Assembly (NCBI GenBank): GCA_902586905.1
Contig: CACIJH010000003.1
Span: 1 to 64,000, forward strand
Source of the DNA: an uncultured Bacteroidota bacterium
Lineage (GTDB): Bacteria; Bacteroidota; Bacteroidia; Flavobacteriales; Flavobacteriaceae
DNA: 64,000 nt
Direction of reading: 5' to 3'
Shown here in pieces: positions 42,948 through 55,542 of the stretch. How positions within the stretch are numbered: position 1 is the first letter of the stretch; the number at the start of each line of letters is the position of its first letter. The notes under the pieces are model-generated. The model saw only the letters and a list, made by a program, of their open reading frames with translations, made no database searches and was not told the DNA's origin. The position numbers and the translations under genes are program-made.

Positions 42948-43913
42948 CTAAATGGTAATCATCAATACTTTTGAATGGTCTGCCTGAATTGTAAATGAAC
43001 TCAAACAGGCAGGTAGCAAAACGGTTGATCCAAATGGAAGTTGATAGGTAGTGTTGTCCACAATGATTTCGTTGTCTCCATCCACAGCCATCAAAACAAC
43101 AAACGAGTCCAACTTATCCATATTGATACTCACTTCCCCCTCCAATGGGATAATGTCTGTTTTGAAGTAAGAAGAATTCACCATGGCATTCCTGTGATTG
43201 GGCTTTTGATCATATTTTACTTTATGGTCATCACGCTTAGAGAAATCGATTGCATCAAGGGCGAGGGCTGTGTGCAGCTCTCTCGTATTCCCATCTTTAT
43301 CCTTTCGGTTCCAATCAAAAATGCGATAAGTCACATCTGAAGCTTGTTGAATTTCGGCAAGTAAAATTCCAGCGCCAATGGCATGAACAGTTCCTGTTCG
43401 AATAAAAAATGTATCGCCACTGTTTACACTTTCGTAGTGAAGTAAACTTTCGATCTGATCATTTTCGAGATATTGTTGATATTCATTCTGATCAGTGTTT
43501 TTAGAAAATCCAGTGATGAGTTTTGATCCTGCATCAGCATTCATAATGTACCACATCTCATTTTTACCAAACGAATTGTGACGCTCTTTGGCGAGCTGGT
43601 CATTGGGATGTAATTGAACAGACAAGTCTTTTTGTGCGTCAATATACTTGATGAGGATGGGGAAATCGTCGCCAAAACGATCGTAAACAGACTTTCCTAC
43701 AAGATCTGCTTTATGTATTTCTATGAGCTCTTTTAACTGCTTGCCTTCAAGATGACCATTTGAGACGACTGACTCATCACCCGAAACAGCTGACAATTCC
43801 CAGCTTTCGCCTATCCCTTCGCCCTTAAATGGCTTTTCTAGATAGCTGATCAATTTCTCCCCACCCCAAAGTCTTTCTTTGGAAATTGGTTTAAAAAAAA
43901 GTGGATATAACAT
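42948..43913 (-). CDS. manA: Mannose-6-phosphate isomerase, class I
   Basis: A 321-residue cupin-fold zinc enzyme interconverting fructose-6-P and mannose-6-P. Metal ligands lie in SVQLHPNDQLAKE and TGTVHAIGAGILLAEIQQASDVTYRIFDW. It is the shorter prokaryotic form. It ends a three-gene minus-strand operon after idi and queD, two bases from queD. Confidence 0.92.
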   Translation of the reverse strand: MLYPLFFKPISKERLWGGEKLISYLEKPFKGEGIGESWELSAVSGDESVVSNGHLEGKQLKELIEIHKADLVGKSVYDRFGDDFPILIKYIDAQKDLSVQLHPNDQLAKERHNSFGKNEMWYIMNADAGSKLITGFSKNTDQNEYQQYLENDQIESLLHYESVNSGDTFFIRTGTVHAIGAGILLAEIQQASDVTYRIFDWNRKDKDGNTRELHTALALDAIDFSKRDDHKVKYDQKPNHRNAMVNSSYFKTDIIPLEGEVSINMDKLDSFVVLMAVDGDNEIIVDNTTYQLPFGSTVLLPACLSSFTIQADHSKVLMITI

Positions 43914-43915
43914 TA

Positions 43916-44323
43916 CTACCCTTTGTAGTTTACATAATTTCTTGGTGTCTCATAAAGAGTAACTTCCAATTGCTTGTCAGAAGAAATGTGGGGGCGAAGT
44001 TTATCCCAAATCACAACAGCGATGTTTTCAGCAGTTGGGTTTAAATTCTTAAACTCAGGCACTTGCTCATTTAGATTTTTATGATCGAAAGCATCCTCAA
44101 TCTCTGCCTTGATGAGGTCTTTCAGTACTTTCATATCCATAACATAGCCTGTTGATTTATCGATTTCGCCTGTGATATGTACAATCAACTCGTAGTTGTG
44201 GCCATGGTATAAGGGGTTGTTGCACTTGCCAAAAATCTTTTCATTTTTAGCATTATCCCAATCAGGCCTGTAGAGGCGATGAGCAGCGTTGAAATGTGCC
44301 TTACGGCTGATGGTTACAATCAT
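43916..44323 (-). CDS. queD: 6-pyruvoyl-tetrahydropterin synthase / QueD family
   Basis: A 135-residue protein with the zinc-binding His set: FNAAHRL, then YHGHNYEL, and Cys in FGKCNNP. C-terminal NLNPTAENIAVVIW and VTLYETPRNYV complete the family pattern. QueD makes 6-carboxytetrahydropterin for queuosine. PTPS for folate-like pterins is the alternative. The start overlaps the idi stop by four bases. Confidence 0.88.
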   Translation of the reverse strand: MIVTISRKAHFNAAHRLYRPDWDNAKNEKIFGKCNNPLYHGHNYELIVHITGEIDKSTGYVMDMKVLKDLIKAEIEDAFDHKNLNEQVPEFKNLNPTAENIAVVIWDKLRPHISSDKQLEVTLYETPRNYVNYKG

Positions 44324-44841
44324 AAATTGTTTTTTAAATAATCATAAAACTTTGTAAAGATAATCACAAACCAAACAGTGTAATGTTCAGGGTAAGTGTC
44401 AATATCATTTTTGACGTCTTCTAAAGGCATCCACTTCCAATCTGCAACTTCATCATGATTGATGATTGGGCTATCTTCATAATGCCCTATCAGCACATGA
44501 TCAAACTCATGTTCGGTCAATCCATTGTCAAAAGGTGCTTTATAGATAAAGGAGATGATTTCTTTCAAGTCTGTTGTAAAGCCCATTTCTTCTTGCAAAC
44601 GTCTCATGCCTGCATGAATATTCGTCTCTCCCTGTCGCTGATGACTACAGCAAGTGTTTGTCCATAACCCCGGCGAGTGATACTTGTGCTTGGCACGCTG
44701 TTGTAACATCAATTCTCCTTTTGAATTGAGGATAAAAACAGAAAATGCACGATGGAGCACTGCCTTTTGATGTGCCTCTAATTTTGGCATCAACCCGATG
44801 GGATTGTCTTGCTCATCAACCAATATAACTTGTTCCTCCAT
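44320..44841 (-). CDS. idi: Isopentenyl-diphosphate delta-isomerase, type 1
   Basis: A 173-residue Nudix-fold enzyme interconverting IPP and DMAPP. Signatures are HRAFSVFIL, LMLQQRAKHKYHSPGLWTNTCCSHQR (active-site Cys in TNTCCSH) and the Nudix-like RLQEEMGF. I chose the ATG at 44841; the frame extends another 36 codons upstream across the prfC promoter and start, with no family support. The product feeds the carotenoid pathway represented by crtB and crtZ. Confidence 0.92.
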   Translation of the reverse strand: MEEQVILVDEQDNPIGLMPKLEAHQKAVLHRAFSVFILNSKGELMLQQRAKHKYHSPGLWTNTCCSHQRQGETNIHAGMRRLQEEMGFTTDLKEIISFIYKAPFDNGLTEHEFDHVLIGHYEDSPIINHDEVADWKWMPLEDVKNDIDTYPEHYTVWFVIIFTKFYDYLKNNL

Positions 44842-44924
44842 ACAGACCCAATGAATAAGCAAAAATACAAATAATCGCTTTGAGAAAATGGAAATCCCAA
44901 AAAAGCAAATACTTTTGCAATCGA

Positions 44925-46511
44925 ATGAATTTTGAAACTGAAATCTCAAGACGACGAACCTTTGGCATCATCTCTCACCCAGATGCTGGAAAAACAACCT
45001 TGACTGAAAAGCTTCTTCTCTTTGGTGGAGCGATTCAAGAGGCAGGTGCTGTAAAGTCCAATAAGATTAAAAAAACAGCAACAAGCGACTTTATGGAAAT
45101 TGAACGTCAGCGTGGTATTTCTGTCGCAACATCAGTTTTGGCATTTCATTACAAAGACAAAAAAATCAATATCCTAGACACCCCTGGTCATAAAGATTTC
45201 GCTGAAGACACCTTTCGAACCTTAACTGCAGTCGATAGTGTGATTGTGGTGATTGATGTTGCAAAGGGAGTTGAGGAACAAACAGAAAAGCTCGTTGAGG
45301 TCTGTCGCATGCGAAACATTCCAATCATAGTCTTCATCAACAAACTCGATCGAGAAGGAAAAGATGCTTTTGATTTGTTGGATGAAGTAGAACAGAAACT
45401 CGGATTTAAGGTAGTTCCCTTAAGTTTTCCTATTGGTATGGGCTACGATTTTCAAGGGATTTACAATTTGTGGGAAAAGCGATTGCGTTTGTTTAATCAC
45501 GGGAATAAAACCCAAATTTCAGACAGTATCGACTTTGACAACATCAATGACGCCAGTTTATCCGAGCACATAGGTGAACAGGTAGCAGGTCAGTTGAGAG
45601 AGGATATTGAATTGGTTACAGAGGTATATCCTTCTTTTGACCCTAGTGCCTATCTCAATGGTGAGCAACAACCTGTTTTCTTCGGTTCTGCTTTAAATAA
45701 CTTTGGTGTACAAGAACTGTTGGATGCCTTTATTGAGATTGCGCCTCCTCCATTGGCCAAAAAAAGTGAGGAACGATTGGTTAATCCCGATGAAAAAAAC
45801 TTTAGTGGTTTTGTGTTTAAAATTCATGCCAATATGGATCCAAAACACAGAGATAGGCTGGCATTTGTCAAGATTGTTTCTGGCACATTTTTACGCAACA
45901 CGCCCTACTTGCACGTTCGGCTTGATAAAAAATTGAAATTCAGTAGTCCAAATGCTTTTTTTGCAGACAGAAAAGAAGTTGTCTCCACCTCATTTCCAGG
46001 AGATATTGTGGGGCTACATGACACTGGAAACTTCAAGATTGGAGATACCCTAACATCAGGAGAGCTGTTGCAATTTAAAGGCATTCCAAGCTTTTCGCCT
46101 GAGCACTTTAGGTATATCAATAATGCCGATCCGATGAAGGCCAAGCAGCTTGCCAAGGGGATCGATCAATTGATGGACGAAGGGGTTGCTCAACTTTTCA
46201 CCCTCGATCTCAATGGACGTAAAGTGATTGGGACTGTCGGAGCCCTTCAGTTTGAGGTTATTCAATATCGATTGGAGCATGAATATAGTGCAAAATGTAG
46301 TTACGAAAACCTCAATGTTCATAAAGCCTGTTGGGTAGAGACTCCCGAAGCCAACCACCCTGAATATATAGACTTTGCGCGTGTGAAATCAAAATTCTTG
46401 GCCAAAGACAAGCAAGGACAACAGGTGTTTTTGGCCGACTCGGCTTTTTCACTTCAAATGACAAAAGAAAAATACCCCGCCTTAGAGTTCCACGCGACTT
46501 CTGAGTTTTAA
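44925..46511 (+). CDS. prfC: Peptide chain release factor 3
   Basis: A 528-residue translational GTPase that releases RF1/RF2 from the ribosome. The G domain has G1 SHPDAGKTTLTEKLL, DTPGHKDFAEDT, NKLDREG and the RF3-specific FMEIERQRGISV. Domains II and III follow. I chose the ATG at 44925; the 15-codon extension lies in upstream DNA shared with idi. A terminator lies downstream. Confidence 0.93.
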   Translation: MNFETEISRRRTFGIISHPDAGKTTLTEKLLLFGGAIQEAGAVKSNKIKKTATSDFMEIERQRGISVATSVLAFHYKDKKINILDTPGHKDFAEDTFRTLTAVDSVIVVIDVAKGVEEQTEKLVEVCRMRNIPIIVFINKLDREGKDAFDLLDEVEQKLGFKVVPLSFPIGMGYDFQGIYNLWEKRLRLFNHGNKTQISDSIDFDNINDASLSEHIGEQVAGQLREDIELVTEVYPSFDPSAYLNGEQQPVFFGSALNNFGVQELLDAFIEIAPPPLAKKSEERLVNPDEKNFSGFVFKIHANMDPKHRDRLAFVKIVSGTFLRNTPYLHVRLDKKLKFSSPNAFFADRKEVVSTSFPGDIVGLHDTGNFKIGDTLTSGELLQFKGIPSFSPEHFRYINNADPMKAKQLAKGIDQLMDEGVAQLFTLDLNGRKVIGTVGALQFEVIQYRLEHEYSAKCSYENLNVHKACWVETPEANHPEYIDFARVKSKFLAKDKQGQQVFLADSAFSLQMTKEKYPALEFHATSEF

Positions 46512-46542
46512 ACTTTCAGAAGATTTTTTTTCAAAGTAGTTT

Positions 46543-46573
46543 AAAAAAAATCACGCCATTCGGCGGGATGATT
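46543..46573 (-). terminator. Probable terminator after rpoC-DUF3467
   Basis: On the minus strand AATCA...CGCC-GAAT-GGCG...TGATT pairs with a three-base bulge and is followed by a run of T. It lies just after the DUF3467 stop, facing convergent prfC. Confidence 0.65.
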
Positions 46574-46577
46574 TGAT

Positions 46578-46886
46578 TTATGCTTCTCCAGGAGGACCAA
46601 AATTTAATGGTATTGGAGGCTGTTCGTAATCCTTAATCTCTCCATGCGCATTTTCAAAGCGATGAACATTATCGTTCAGTGCCTTTAAAAAACGCTTGGC
46701 GTGTTGTGGCGTAAGAATAATACGTGAGCGAACCTTGGCTTTTGGTGAGCCAGGCATGATGTTGATAAAATCAACAACAAACTCAGAAACAGAGTGATTG
46801 ATGATTGCCAAATTCGAGTAGGTCCCCTGTGCAGTTTCCTGATCTAACTCAATGTTGATCTCCTTTTTCTTCTTTGAATCACTCAT
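46578..46886 (-). CDS. DUF3467 protein
   Basis: A 102-residue protein: [65 protein letters not shown]. It matches the DUF3467 family, small proteins recurrently found at the end of rpoBC operons in Bacteroidota. The function is unknown. Its ATG overlaps the rpoC stop by eight bases. Confidence 0.88.
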   Translation of the reverse strand: MSDSKKKKEINIELDQETAQGTYSNLAIINHSVSEFVVDFINIMPGSPKAKVRSRIILTPQHAKRFLKALNDNVHRFENAHGEIKDYEQPPIPLNFGPPGEA

Positions 46887-49800
46887 TGCTACTCAAATTA
46901 AACTCCTTTTTGGCTAACAGCTCTTCGTACTCATCTGTGTAACCAACAATGATGTCATTGTAGGCGCGGTTTCCTGTACCAGCTGGAATTTTATGTCCAA
47001 CGATCACATTCTCTTTCAAACCTTCAAGAGTATCGACCTTACCACTAACAGCAGCTTCGTTCAATACTTTTGTTGTTTCTTGGAAAGATGCCGCAGAAAT
47101 AAACGACTTTGTTTGTAGAGAAGCACGTGTAATACCTTGCAAAATAGGCGTCGCTGTTGCATTTACAGCATCACGAGCTTGGACAAGTGCCTTGTCATCA
47201 CGTCTCAACAATGAGTTTTCGTCACGCAGTTCACGAGCAGTAACAATTTGACCGGCTTTTAGGTTTTCAGAATCACCCACTTCAGTAACGACTTTACAAC
47301 CAAACAATTGATCATTTTCAGTGATAAAATCATACTTGTGAACAAGTTGATTTTCGAGGAAAGTTGTATCTCCCGAATCTTCGATTCGAACCTTACGCAT
47401 CATCTGACGCACAACAACTTCAAAGTGTTTATCGTTGATTTTAACCCCTTGTAAGCGATATACTTCTTGTACTTCATTCACGAGGTACTGTTGAACAGCC
47501 GATGGCCCCTTGATACTGAGAATATCATTTGGTGTAATTGCACCATCTGAAATAGACATCCCTGCTTTCACAAAGTCATTCTCTTGAACCAAAATCTGAT
47601 TGGAAAGTTTTACCAAATATTTTTTGATTTCGCCAGTTTTAGACTCTACGATAATCTCGCGATTACCTCGCTTGATTTTACCAAATGAAACAACTCCATC
47701 AATCTCTGAAACAACAGCAGGATTTGAAGGGTTTCGAGCCTCAAATAACTCAGTAACTCTTGGAAGACCTCCTGTAATGTCACCAGATTTAGCAGACTTA
47801 CGTGGAATTTTAACAAGGATTTTACCACCCTTTATCGCTTCTCCATCATCAACCATGATGTGTGCTCCCACAGGTAGATTGTATGACTGAAGTGTGTTCC
47901 CTTTGTTATCTTGAATCAATAGGGTTGGAATCATTTTCTTATCCCTTGTCTCAGTGATTACCTTTTCTTGGAAACCAGTTTGTTCATCAATTTCAACCTG
48001 GAAAGTCACACCCTGTTGGATGTTTTCATATCCAATCTTACCAGAAAACTCTGAAACAATGACGCCATTATATGGATCCCATCGGCAAATCTCATCACCT
48101 TTTTTGATCTTTTTACCATTCTTTACAGAGATGAAAGACCCATAAGGAATGATATTATTACTCAAGGTAATACCAGTGTTGCTGTCAACCAACTTGAATT
48201 CGGTTGTACGAGAAATAACCACATCAGCATCGTTGCCATCAGCATCTTTACCTGGGACTGTCTTCAGGTCTTCTAATTCAACCTTACCATCAAACTTCGC
48301 AATGAGCTTGTTTTCCTCTGAGACATTCCCAGCAATACCTCCTACGTGGAAGGTACGTAGTGTAAGTTGCGTTCCTGGTTCACCAATCGATTGTGCAGCA
48401 ATCACACCAACAGACTCACCTATCTGAACCATTTTACCATTGGCCAAGTTTCTTCCATAGCATTTGGCACAGATTCCCTTTTTGGCTTCACAAGTCAATG
48501 GAGAACGAACCTCAACCTTATCAATTGGTGAGTTTTCGATTTGTTTGACATGATGATCCAAAATTTCTTGACCTGCTTCGACGATCACTTTTCCATCATT
48601 TGCATTTATAACATCGGACAAAGCAACTCGACCAATCACACGATCCCCAAGTTTTTCAACAACTTCTTCGTTTTTCTTTAGCGATTCTACTGTGATTCCA
48701 CGAAGGGTACCACAATCTTCGGTGTTGACAATTACGTCTTGTGCAACATCGTGAAGGCGACGTGTGAGGTATCCAGCATCAGCAGTTTTGAGTGCTGTAT
48801 CTGCAAGACCTTTACGAGCACCGTGAGTGGAAATAAAATACTCAAGAATCGAAAGTCCTTCTTTAAAGTTTGAGAGGATTGGGTTTTCAATAATCTCACC
48901 TCCTCCTGCAGTTGATTTCTTTGGCTTGGCCATTAAACCACGCATTCCTGTCAGCTGACGAATTTGCTCTTTTGAGCCTCTCGCACCAGAGTCAAGCATC
49001 ATATATACTGAATTGAAGCCTTGTTGGTCTTCACTGATCCTCTTCATTGCCAACTCTGTAAGGGTTGCATTGGTTGATGTCCAGACATCAATAACCTGGT
49101 TGTAACGCTCATTGTTGGTAATAAGACCCATGTTGTAGTTGGTCATAATACCATCAACAAGGCCATTGGCTTCATCAATTAATTTTTGTTTATCTGCAGG
49201 AATGATAATATCCCCAAGACTAAACGAAAGTCCACCTTTGAAAGCAAAGGAGTATCCCATTTCTTTTATTTCATCTAAGAAAGCAGCAGTTTCAGGAACA
49301 GAAGTCACTTTTAAAATATCACCAATAATATCACGAAGTGATTTTTTGGTAAGAACTTCATTGATAAAACCTGCCTTTTCAGGAACAACTTGGTTAAATA
49401 ATACTCGACCAACTGTTGTTTCTATCAATTGATTTGTCAACTCCCCATCCTCGTTAAAGTCTTTTGCTCTGACTTTTACAATCGCATTCAAGTCAACAAT
49501 CTTTTCATTAAAAGCAATGTTGACCTCCTCAGCGCTATAAAAAGTTAAACCCTCTCCCTTGACAGGATGCTCTTTGGTTGAATTTCTGGCTTTGGTCATA
49601 TAATATAGCCCCAATACCATATCTTGAGAAGGTACAGTAATTGGGGAACCATTTGCTGGGTTCAGGATGTTATGCGATGCAAGCATCAGTAGCTGAGACT
49701 CTAAGATTGCCTCAGGACCTAGTGGAAGGTGTACTGCCATTTGGTCACCATCAAAGTCAGCGTTAAATGCAGTACACGCCAAAGGGTGAAGCTGAATCGC

Positions 49801-51186
49801 TTTTCCTTCGATGAGTTTTGGCTGGAATGCCTGAATCCCCAAACGGTGAAGTGTGGGAGCTCGGTTCAAAAGAACAGGATGCCCTTTAATCACATTCTCC
49901 AAAATATCCCAAACAACTGGCTCGCGCTTGTCAATAATCTTTTTGGCAGATTTTACTGTCTTAACAATTCCCCTTTCAATTAATTTACGAATAACAAAAG
50001 GCTTGTATAGCTCGGCAGCCATATTTTTGGGCAACCCACACTCGAAGAGTCTAAGCTCAGGTCCAACGACGATTACTGATCGAGCTGAGTAATCTACACG
50101 TTTACCAAGTAGATTTTGACGAAAACGTCCCTGCTTTCCTTTTAATGAATCTGAAAGAGATTTTAAAGGACGATTGGCGTCAGATTTTACAGCTGATGAC
50201 TTTCTTGTATTGTCGAAAAGTGAGTCTACCGATTCTTGCAGCATACGCTTTTCATTACGTAGAATTACTTCAGGTGCTTTGATTTCTACCAAACGCTTCA
50301 AACGATTGTTTCGAATGATAACTCTTCGATATAAATCATTTAAGTCAGAAGTCGCAAAACGACCGCCATCAAGTGGTACCAATGGGCGAAGCTCAGGTGG
50401 AATGACAGGAATGGTTTTCAAAATCATCCACTCTGGTCGATTCTCGCGGTTTTTGTTGGCTTCTCGTAGAGCTTCAACGACCTGAAGACGCTTTAAAGCC
50501 TCTGTTTTTCGTTGTTTAGATGTTTCATTGTTGGCTTTGTCGCGCAACTCGTATGAAAGTTCATCCAAATCAATTCGGCTCAATAGTTCGATGAGACACT
50601 CTGCACCCATTTTGGCAATGAATTTTTCAGGGTCTGTGTCTTCAAGATATTGATTGTCGGTTGGTAATTTTTCAAGAATATTGAGATACTCCTCTTCAGT
50701 AAGGAAGTCCATTTTTTGTACTGGCTCTCCTTCTTCATTGGTTGCTCCACCAGGTTGAATCACCACATAACGCTCATAATAGATAATCATATCGAGCTTT
50801 TTGGACGGAAGTCCAAGAAGATATCCAAGCTTATTAGGAAGCGAACGGAAATACCAAATGTGTGCTACAGGTACAGTAAGGCTGATATGCCCTACACGAT
50901 CTCTTCGCACTTTTTTCTCAGTTACTTCAACTCCACAGCGATCACAAACGATACCCTTGTATCGAATTCGCTTATATTTTCCACAAGCACATTCAAAATC
51001 CTTTACAGGACCGAAAATACGCTCACAAAACAGACCATCACGCTCTGGTTTGTGGGTACGATAATTAATCGTTTCGGGCTTTAACACTTCACCTCTCGAC
51101 TCTGCAAGAATCGTTTCTGGTGATGAAAGACCAATAGAAATTTTGTTAAAACTGATGGGTTGCTTATTGTCGTTAAATCTTGCCAT
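46879..51186 (-). CDS. rpoC: DNA-directed RNA polymerase beta' subunit
   Basis: A 1435-residue RNAP subunit. The N-terminal zinc finger has C-x-C...C-x2-C ([19 protein letters not shown]). The catalytic Mg-binding motif [12 protein letters not shown], the bridge helix region and the second zinc site (CxnCxnCAKC in [15 protein letters not shown]) are present. Length is normal for Bacteroidota. It starts 19 bases after the rpoB stop. Confidence 0.97.
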   Translation of the reverse strand: MARFNDNKQPISFNKISIGLSSPETILAESRGEVLKPETINYRTHKPERDGLFCERIFGPVKDFECACGKYKRIRYKGIVCDRCGVEVTEKKVRRDRVGHISLTVPVAHIWYFRSLPNKLGYLLGLPSKKLDMIIYYERYVVIQPGGATNEEGEPVQKMDFLTEEEYLNILEKLPTDNQYLEDTDPEKFIAKMGAECLIELLSRIDLDELSYELRDKANNETSKQRKTEALKRLQVVEALREANKNRENRPEWMILKTIPVIPPELRPLVPLDGGRFATSDLNDLYRRVIIRNNRLKRLVEIKAPEVILRNEKRMLQESVDSLFDNTRKSSAVKSDANRPLKSLSDSLKGKQGRFRQNLLGKRVDYSARSVIVVGPELRLFECGLPKNMAAELYKPFVIRKLIERGIVKTVKSAKKIIDKREPVVWDILENVIKGHPVLLNRAPTLHRLGIQAFQPKLIEGKAIQLHPLACTAFNADFDGDQMAVHLPLGPEAILESQLLMLASHNILNPANGSPITVPSQDMVLGLYYMTKARNSTKEHPVKGEGLTFYSAEEVNIAFNEKIVDLNAIVKVRAKDFNEDGELTNQLIETTVGRVLFNQVVPEKAGFINEVLTKKSLRDIIGDILKVTSVPETAAFLDEIKEMGYSFAFKGGLSFSLGDIIIPADKQKLIDEANGLVDGIMTNYNMGLITNNERYNQVIDVWTSTNATLTELAMKRISEDQQGFNSVYMMLDSGARGSKEQIRQLTGMRGLMAKPKKSTAGGGEIIENPILSNFKEGLSILEYFISTHGARKGLADTALKTADAGYLTRRLHDVAQDVIVNTEDCGTLRGITVESLKKNEEVVEKLGDRVIGRVALSDVINANDGKVIVEAGQEILDHHVKQIENSPIDKVEVRSPLTCEAKKGICAKCYGRNLANGKMVQIGESVGVIAAQSIGEPGTQLTLRTFHVGGIAGNVSEENKLIAKFDGKVELEDLKTVPGKDADGNDADVVISRTTEFKLVDSNTGITLSNNIIPYGSFISVKNGKKIKKGDEICRWDPYNGVIVSEFSGKIGYENIQQGVTFQVEIDEQTGFQEKVITETRDKKMIPTLLIQDNKGNTLQSYNLPVGAHIMVDDGEAIKGGKILVKIPRKSAKSGDITGGLPRVTELFEARNPSNPAVVSEIDGVVSFGKIKRGNREIIVESKTGEIKKYLVKLSNQILVQENDFVKAGMSISDGAITPNDILSIKGPSAVQQYLVNEVQEVYRLQGVKINDKHFEVVVRQMMRKVRIEDSGDTTFLENQLVHKYDFITENDQLFGCKVVTEVGDSENLKAGQIVTARELRDENSLLRRDDKALVQARDAVNATATPILQGITRASLQTKSFISAASFQETTKVLNEAAVSGKVDTLEGLKENVIVGHKIPAGTGNRAYNDIIVGYTDEYEELLAKKEFNLSSNE

Positions 51187-51205
51187 TATTCCTAAGCGAA
51201 TTAAA

Positions 51206-54200
51206 TTATTCTTCTAAACGTATATCGAGTCCAAGACCCTTGAGCTCGTGCATCAAAACATTGAAAGACTCTGGTAGTCCAGGTTTCGGCATTGCTTCAC
51301 CCTTGACTATCGTTTCGTATGTTTTTGCACGTCCGACCACATCATCCGATTTGACCGTTAGTATTTCTTGTAGTGTACTGGATGCCCCATAGGCCTCAAG
51401 TGCCCAAACTTCCATTTCACCAAATCGCTGTCCACCAAACTGGGCTTTACCACCAAGTGGCTGCTGTGTAATCAGTGAGTATGGACCAATTGATCGTGAG
51501 TGCATTTTATCATCGACCATGTGTCCAAGTTTAAGCATATAAATCACCCCAACAGTCGCTGGTTGATCGAATCGCTCACCTGTTCCACCATCATAGAGAT
51601 ACGTGTGTCCATATTGTGGAATACCAGCTTCTTCAGATATTTTTTCGACCTCTTCGCTAGATGCGCCATCAAAAATTGGCGTAGCAAAGGTCTTACCTAT
51701 CTTTTGCCCTGCCCAGCCCAACACTGTTTCATAAATCTGACCAATGTTCATTCGGGAAGGCACTCCAAGAGGGTTGAGTACTATATCAACTGGTGTACCA
51801 TCTTCCAAGAAAGGCATATCTTCTTGACGTACAATTCTTGCAACAATTCCTTTGTTTCCGTGACGACCAGCCATCTTATCTCCAACCTTAAGCTTACGCT
51901 TTTTAGCGATATAGACCTTGGCAAGTTTTAAAATTCCCGGAGGTAGTTCATCACCAACAGAAATCGTAAACTTTTCACGTCGCAGTGCTCCTTGCAAATC
52001 GTTTTCTTTGATTTTATAGTTGTGCATCAAATTGTTGACAAGGCCATCAATGTGATTATCAACTGTCCAAGTGCCACTTAACAAGTGTGCATAATCATCT
52101 ACTGCATTCAACATTTTTAGGGTAAACTTTTTACCTTTTGGTAAAACTTCTTCACCCAAATCATTGAATACACCTTGACAAGTTTTGCCACTGAGAAGAG
52201 AGAATAACTTTTCAACAAGTAGCGATTTGAGTTCTTTGAATTTCACCTCAAATTGCTCATCAAGCTCAAGTAACTCTTGCTTGTCTTGCGTTCGACGTCT
52301 TTTGTCTTTGACAATTCTAGTAAAGAGCTTTTTGTCTATGACGACTCCGTTGAGAGATGGTGGTGCTTTCAGAGAAGCATCTTTTACATCTCCCGCTTTG
52401 TCACCAAAAATAGCACGCAAGAGCTTTTCCTCTGGTGTTGGATCTGACTCGCCTTTCGGGGTGATCTTACCAATCAGTATATCACCAGCTTCAACCTCAG
52501 CACCGATACGGATCATTCCATTTTCGTCCAAATCATTTGTTGCTTCTTCACTGACATTGGGAATATCATTGGTCAACTCCTCTTTACCTAGTTTGGTATC
52601 GCGAACTTCCATCGCATATTCGTCAATGTGAATCGATGTGAAGATGTCATCTCTAACTACTTTTTCTGAGATCACAATCGCATCTTCAAAGTTGTATCCT
52701 TTCCAAGGCATAAATGCAACTTTCATGTTGCGTCCTAATGCTAGCTCACCTTTTTGTGTAGCATAACCTTCACACAAGACCTGACCTTTTTCAACACGAT
52801 CACCAACTTTAACAATTGGCTTAAGGTTGATGGTAGAACCTTGATTGGTTTTTCTAAACTTCACCAAAGGATATTCTTTTTCATCAGATTCAAAGCTGAT
52901 CAGACGATCTTCTTCGGTAGAGTTGTATTTGATTTTGATCACGTTTGCATCAACATATGTGACCACACCATCGTCCTCTGCATTGATCAATACCCTAGAG
53001 TCTTTTGCAACTTGACGCTCAAGTCCAGTTCCAACAATAGGTGCTTCTGGACGTAATAGAGGCACTGCTTGTCGCATCATATTTGATCCCATCAAAGCCC
53101 TGTTCGCATCGTCATGTTCCAAAAATGGAATAAGCGAAGCAGATATCGATGCAATCTGGTTTGGTGCAACATCCATATAATCGACTTGTGATGGTTCGAC
53201 TACTGGATAGTCTGCCTCAGATCTAGCAATCAACTTATCGATGTTAATTTTTCCATCTTTATCTTTTGGCACGTGTGCTTGTGCAAACAACTTTTCTTCT
53301 TCTTCCTCAGCTGTTAGATATTTCATATCACTGAAGTCAACAACACCATCTTTTACTTCTCGATAAGGCGTTTCAATGAATCCTAAGTTATTCACCTTGG
53401 CGAAAACACTTAAGGATGATATCAAACCAATGTTTGGTCCTTCAGGCGTTTCAATTGGACACATACGACCATAGTGGGTGTAGTGAACATCACGCACCTC
53501 AAATCCAGCGCGTTCTCTTGAGAGACCACCAGGGCCTAAGGCAGATAGTCGACGCTTGTGAGTAATCTCAGCAAGTGGATTTGTTTGATCCATAAACTGA
53601 GAAAGCTGATTGGTACCAAAGAATGAGTTAATGACTGAAGATAATGTTTTGGCATTAATCAGATCAATTGGTGTAAACACTTCATTATCACGTACATTCA
53701 TTCGCTCACGGATGGTACGTGCCATTCGTGATAGTCCCACACCAAACTGGGATGAGAGTTGCTCCCCCACTGTGCGAACACGACGATTTGACAAGTGATC
53801 AATATCATCGATCTCCGACTTGGAATTGATCAACTCAATAAGATATTTGATAATGGTAATGATATCGTCTTTGGTCAAAACCTGCTTGTCCATTTCAATA
53901 TCAAGACCAAGTTTTTTGTTCATTCGATAACGACCAACTTCACCGAGATTGTATCTCTGGTCAGAGAAGAACAGCTTATCGATAATCCCACGCGCAGTTT
54001 CTTCATCTGGTGGTTCAGCGTTACGCAGCTGTCGATAGATATGTTCAACAGCTTCTTTTTCTGAGTTTGTAGGGTCTTTTTGTAGTGTGTTGTGAATAAT
54101 TGCATAGTCAGCAGATGCTAAATCTTCTTTGTGAAGAAGAACTGTTTTTGCATTTGCTTCAACAATCTGATCGATATGATCTTTTTCAAGGATGGTATCT

Positions 54201-55012
54201 CTGTCAAGAACAATTTCATTTCTTTCAATAGAAACAACCTCACCAGTATCCTCATCCACAAAGTCCTCAAACCATGTGTTCAAAACACGTGCGGCCAGTT
54301 TTCTACCCAAGACTTTTTTCAAGCCAGTTTTGGTGACTTTTACTTCCTCAGCGAGGTCAAAAATTTCTAAAATGTCTTTATCTCTTTCGAAACCAATCGC
54401 ACGAAAAAGAGTCGTGACAGGTAACTTCTTTTTACGATCGATGTATGCATACATAACACTGTTGATGTCAGTTGCAAATTCAATCCATGACCCTTTAAAA
54501 GGAATCACTCTAGCAGAGTAGAGTTTTGTTCCATTTGCATGAAATGACTGTCCAAAGAAGACACCTGGAGATCTGTGCAATTGAGAGACAACAATACGCT
54601 CAGCACCATTGATCACAAAGGTTCCACTTGGAGTCATGTAAGGGATTGTACCCAAAAACACATCTTGAACAATAGTTTCAAAGTCCTCATGTTCAGGATC
54701 AGTACAGTACAATTTCAGACGAGCTTTTAGAGGTACACTATAGGTCAGTCCACGTTCGATACACTCAATAATGGAGTATCTTGGAGGATCGACGAAATAG
54801 TCGAGAAACTCTAAAACAAACTGATTCCGAGTATCGGAAATAGGAAAGTTTTCTTTAAACGTATTAAAGAGACCTTCGTTGTCACGTTCGTTTGATTTTG
54901 TTTCAAGTTGAAAAAAGTCTTGAAAAGATTTGATTTGTATGTCCAGGAAGTCAGGGTATTTAGGCGTGTTGATCGCCGAGGAAAAATTGAGTCTTTCGGA
55001 TGTTGTAGACAT
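51206..55012 (-). CDS. rpoB: DNA-directed RNA polymerase beta subunit
   Basis: A 1268-residue RNAP subunit. Fork and rifampicin-binding segments [34 protein letters not shown] look wild-type. The C-terminal [12 protein letters not shown] and [13 protein letters not shown] blocks are intact. I chose the ATG at 55012 over a TTG two codons upstream. A 116-base gap containing a hairpin separates it from rplL. Confidence 0.97.
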   Translation of the reverse strand: MSTTSERLNFSSAINTPKYPDFLDIQIKSFQDFFQLETKSNERDNEGLFNTFKENFPISDTRNQFVLEFLDYFVDPPRYSIIECIERGLTYSVPLKARLKLYCTDPEHEDFETIVQDVFLGTIPYMTPSGTFVINGAERIVVSQLHRSPGVFFGQSFHANGTKLYSARVIPFKGSWIEFATDINSVMYAYIDRKKKLPVTTLFRAIGFERDKDILEIFDLAEEVKVTKTGLKKVLGRKLAARVLNTWFEDFVDEDTGEVVSIERNEIVLDRDTILEKDHIDQIVEANAKTVLLHKEDLASADYAIIHNTLQKDPTNSEKEAVEHIYRQLRNAEPPDEETARGIIDKLFFSDQRYNLGEVGRYRMNKKLGLDIEMDKQVLTKDDIITIIKYLIELINSKSEIDDIDHLSNRRVRTVGEQLSSQFGVGLSRMARTIRERMNVRDNEVFTPIDLINAKTLSSVINSFFGTNQLSQFMDQTNPLAEITHKRRLSALGPGGLSRERAGFEVRDVHYTHYGRMCPIETPEGPNIGLISSLSVFAKVNNLGFIETPYREVKDGVVDFSDMKYLTAEEEEEKLFAQAHVPKDKDGKINIDKLIARSEADYPVVEPSQVDYMDVAPNQIASISASLIPFLEHDDANRALMGSNMMRQAVPLLRPEAPIVGTGLERQVAKDSRVLINAEDDGVVTYVDANVIKIKYNSTEEDRLISFESDEKEYPLVKFRKTNQGSTINLKPIVKVGDRVEKGQVLCEGYATQKGELALGRNMKVAFMPWKGYNFEDAIVISEKVVRDDIFTSIHIDEYAMEVRDTKLGKEELTNDIPNVSEEATNDLDENGMIRIGAEVEAGDILIGKITPKGESDPTPEEKLLRAIFGDKAGDVKDASLKAPPSLNGVVIDKKLFTRIVKDKRRRTQDKQELLELDEQFEVKFKELKSLLVEKLFSLLSGKTCQGVFNDLGEEVLPKGKKFTLKMLNAVDDYAHLLSGTWTVDNHIDGLVNNLMHNYKIKENDLQGALRREKFTISVGDELPPGILKLAKVYIAKKRKLKVGDKMAGRHGNKGIVARIVRQEDMPFLEDGTPVDIVLNPLGVPSRMNIGQIYETVLGWAGQKIGKTFATPIFDGASSEEVEKISEEAGIPQYGHTYLYDGGTGERFDQPATVGVIYMLKLGHMVDDKMHSRSIGPYSLITQQPLGGKAQFGGQRFGEMEVWALEAYGASSTLQEILTVKSDDVVGRAKTYETIVKGEAMPKPGLPESFNVLMHELKGLGLDIRLEE

Positions 55013-55080
55013 GAACAAAAATGTGTTTTTTACAAAATTAATACAGCACTGCTGCTAACGTTTATTTAAAAACGCAGCTA

Positions 55081-55105
55081 AGGCCAACGGCAAAAACCGT
55101 GGCCT
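55081..55105 (-). terminator. Hairpin between rplL and rpoB (attenuator-like)
   Basis: AGGCC...ACGG pairs with CCGT...GGCCT with one bulged A around a CAAAAA/TTTTTG loop. On the minus strand a short gap and GTTTTT follow, so it may partially terminate or be processed before rpoB. Confidence 0.4.
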
Positions 55106-55128
55106 CAGTTATGTTTGTTGAACAGGGG

Positions 55129-55506
55129 TTATTTAAGCTCTACCTCTGCTCCAGCTTCTTCTAAAGAAGTTTTTAGGCCTTCTGCCTCGTCTTTGGCTAC
55201 ACCCTCTTTGATTGGGCTTGGTGCGTTATCAACCAATTCTTTCGCTTCTTTCAAGCCAAGACCAGTCAATTCCTTAACCAATTTCACCACAGCAAGTTTA
55301 GAACCACCTGCGGCTTTGAGGATCACGTCAAATTCTGACTTTTCCTCACCACCAGCGTCACCACCTGCAGCAGGGCCACCAGCAACTGCAACTGCAGCAG
55401 CGGCAGGCTCTATGCCATACTCTTCTTTTAAAATTTCTGCCAACTCATTCACTTCTTTAACTGTGAGGTTGACCAACTGTTCTGCAAAATCTTTTAAATC
55501 TGCCAT
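55129..55506 (-). CDS. rplL: Ribosomal protein L7/L12
   Basis: A 125-residue stalk protein. The N-terminal dimerisation domain [31 protein letters not shown], an Ala/Gly hinge and the C-terminal domain ([13 protein letters not shown]...[15 protein letters not shown]) are intact. Confidence 0.97.
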   Translation of the reverse strand: MADLKDFAEQLVNLTVKEVNELAEILKEEYGIEPAAAAVAVAGGPAAGGDAGGEEKSEFDVILKAAGGSKLAVVKLVKELTGLGLKEAKELVDNAPSPIKEGVAKDEAEGLKTSLEEAGAEVELK

Positions 55507-55542
55507 TTTGAACGTATTTATTATAAAGTTATGTTAACAATT

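Noticed and set aside
44842-44949. 36-codon N-terminal extension of idi
   Set aside because: It covers the idi-prfC intergenic promoter region and reaches over the prfC start; the enzyme family begins at the internal Met.
46879-55018. Many open frames on the plus strand inside rpoC and rpoB
   Set aside because: They are shadows of two long conserved genes; none shows a recognisable family or a start context.
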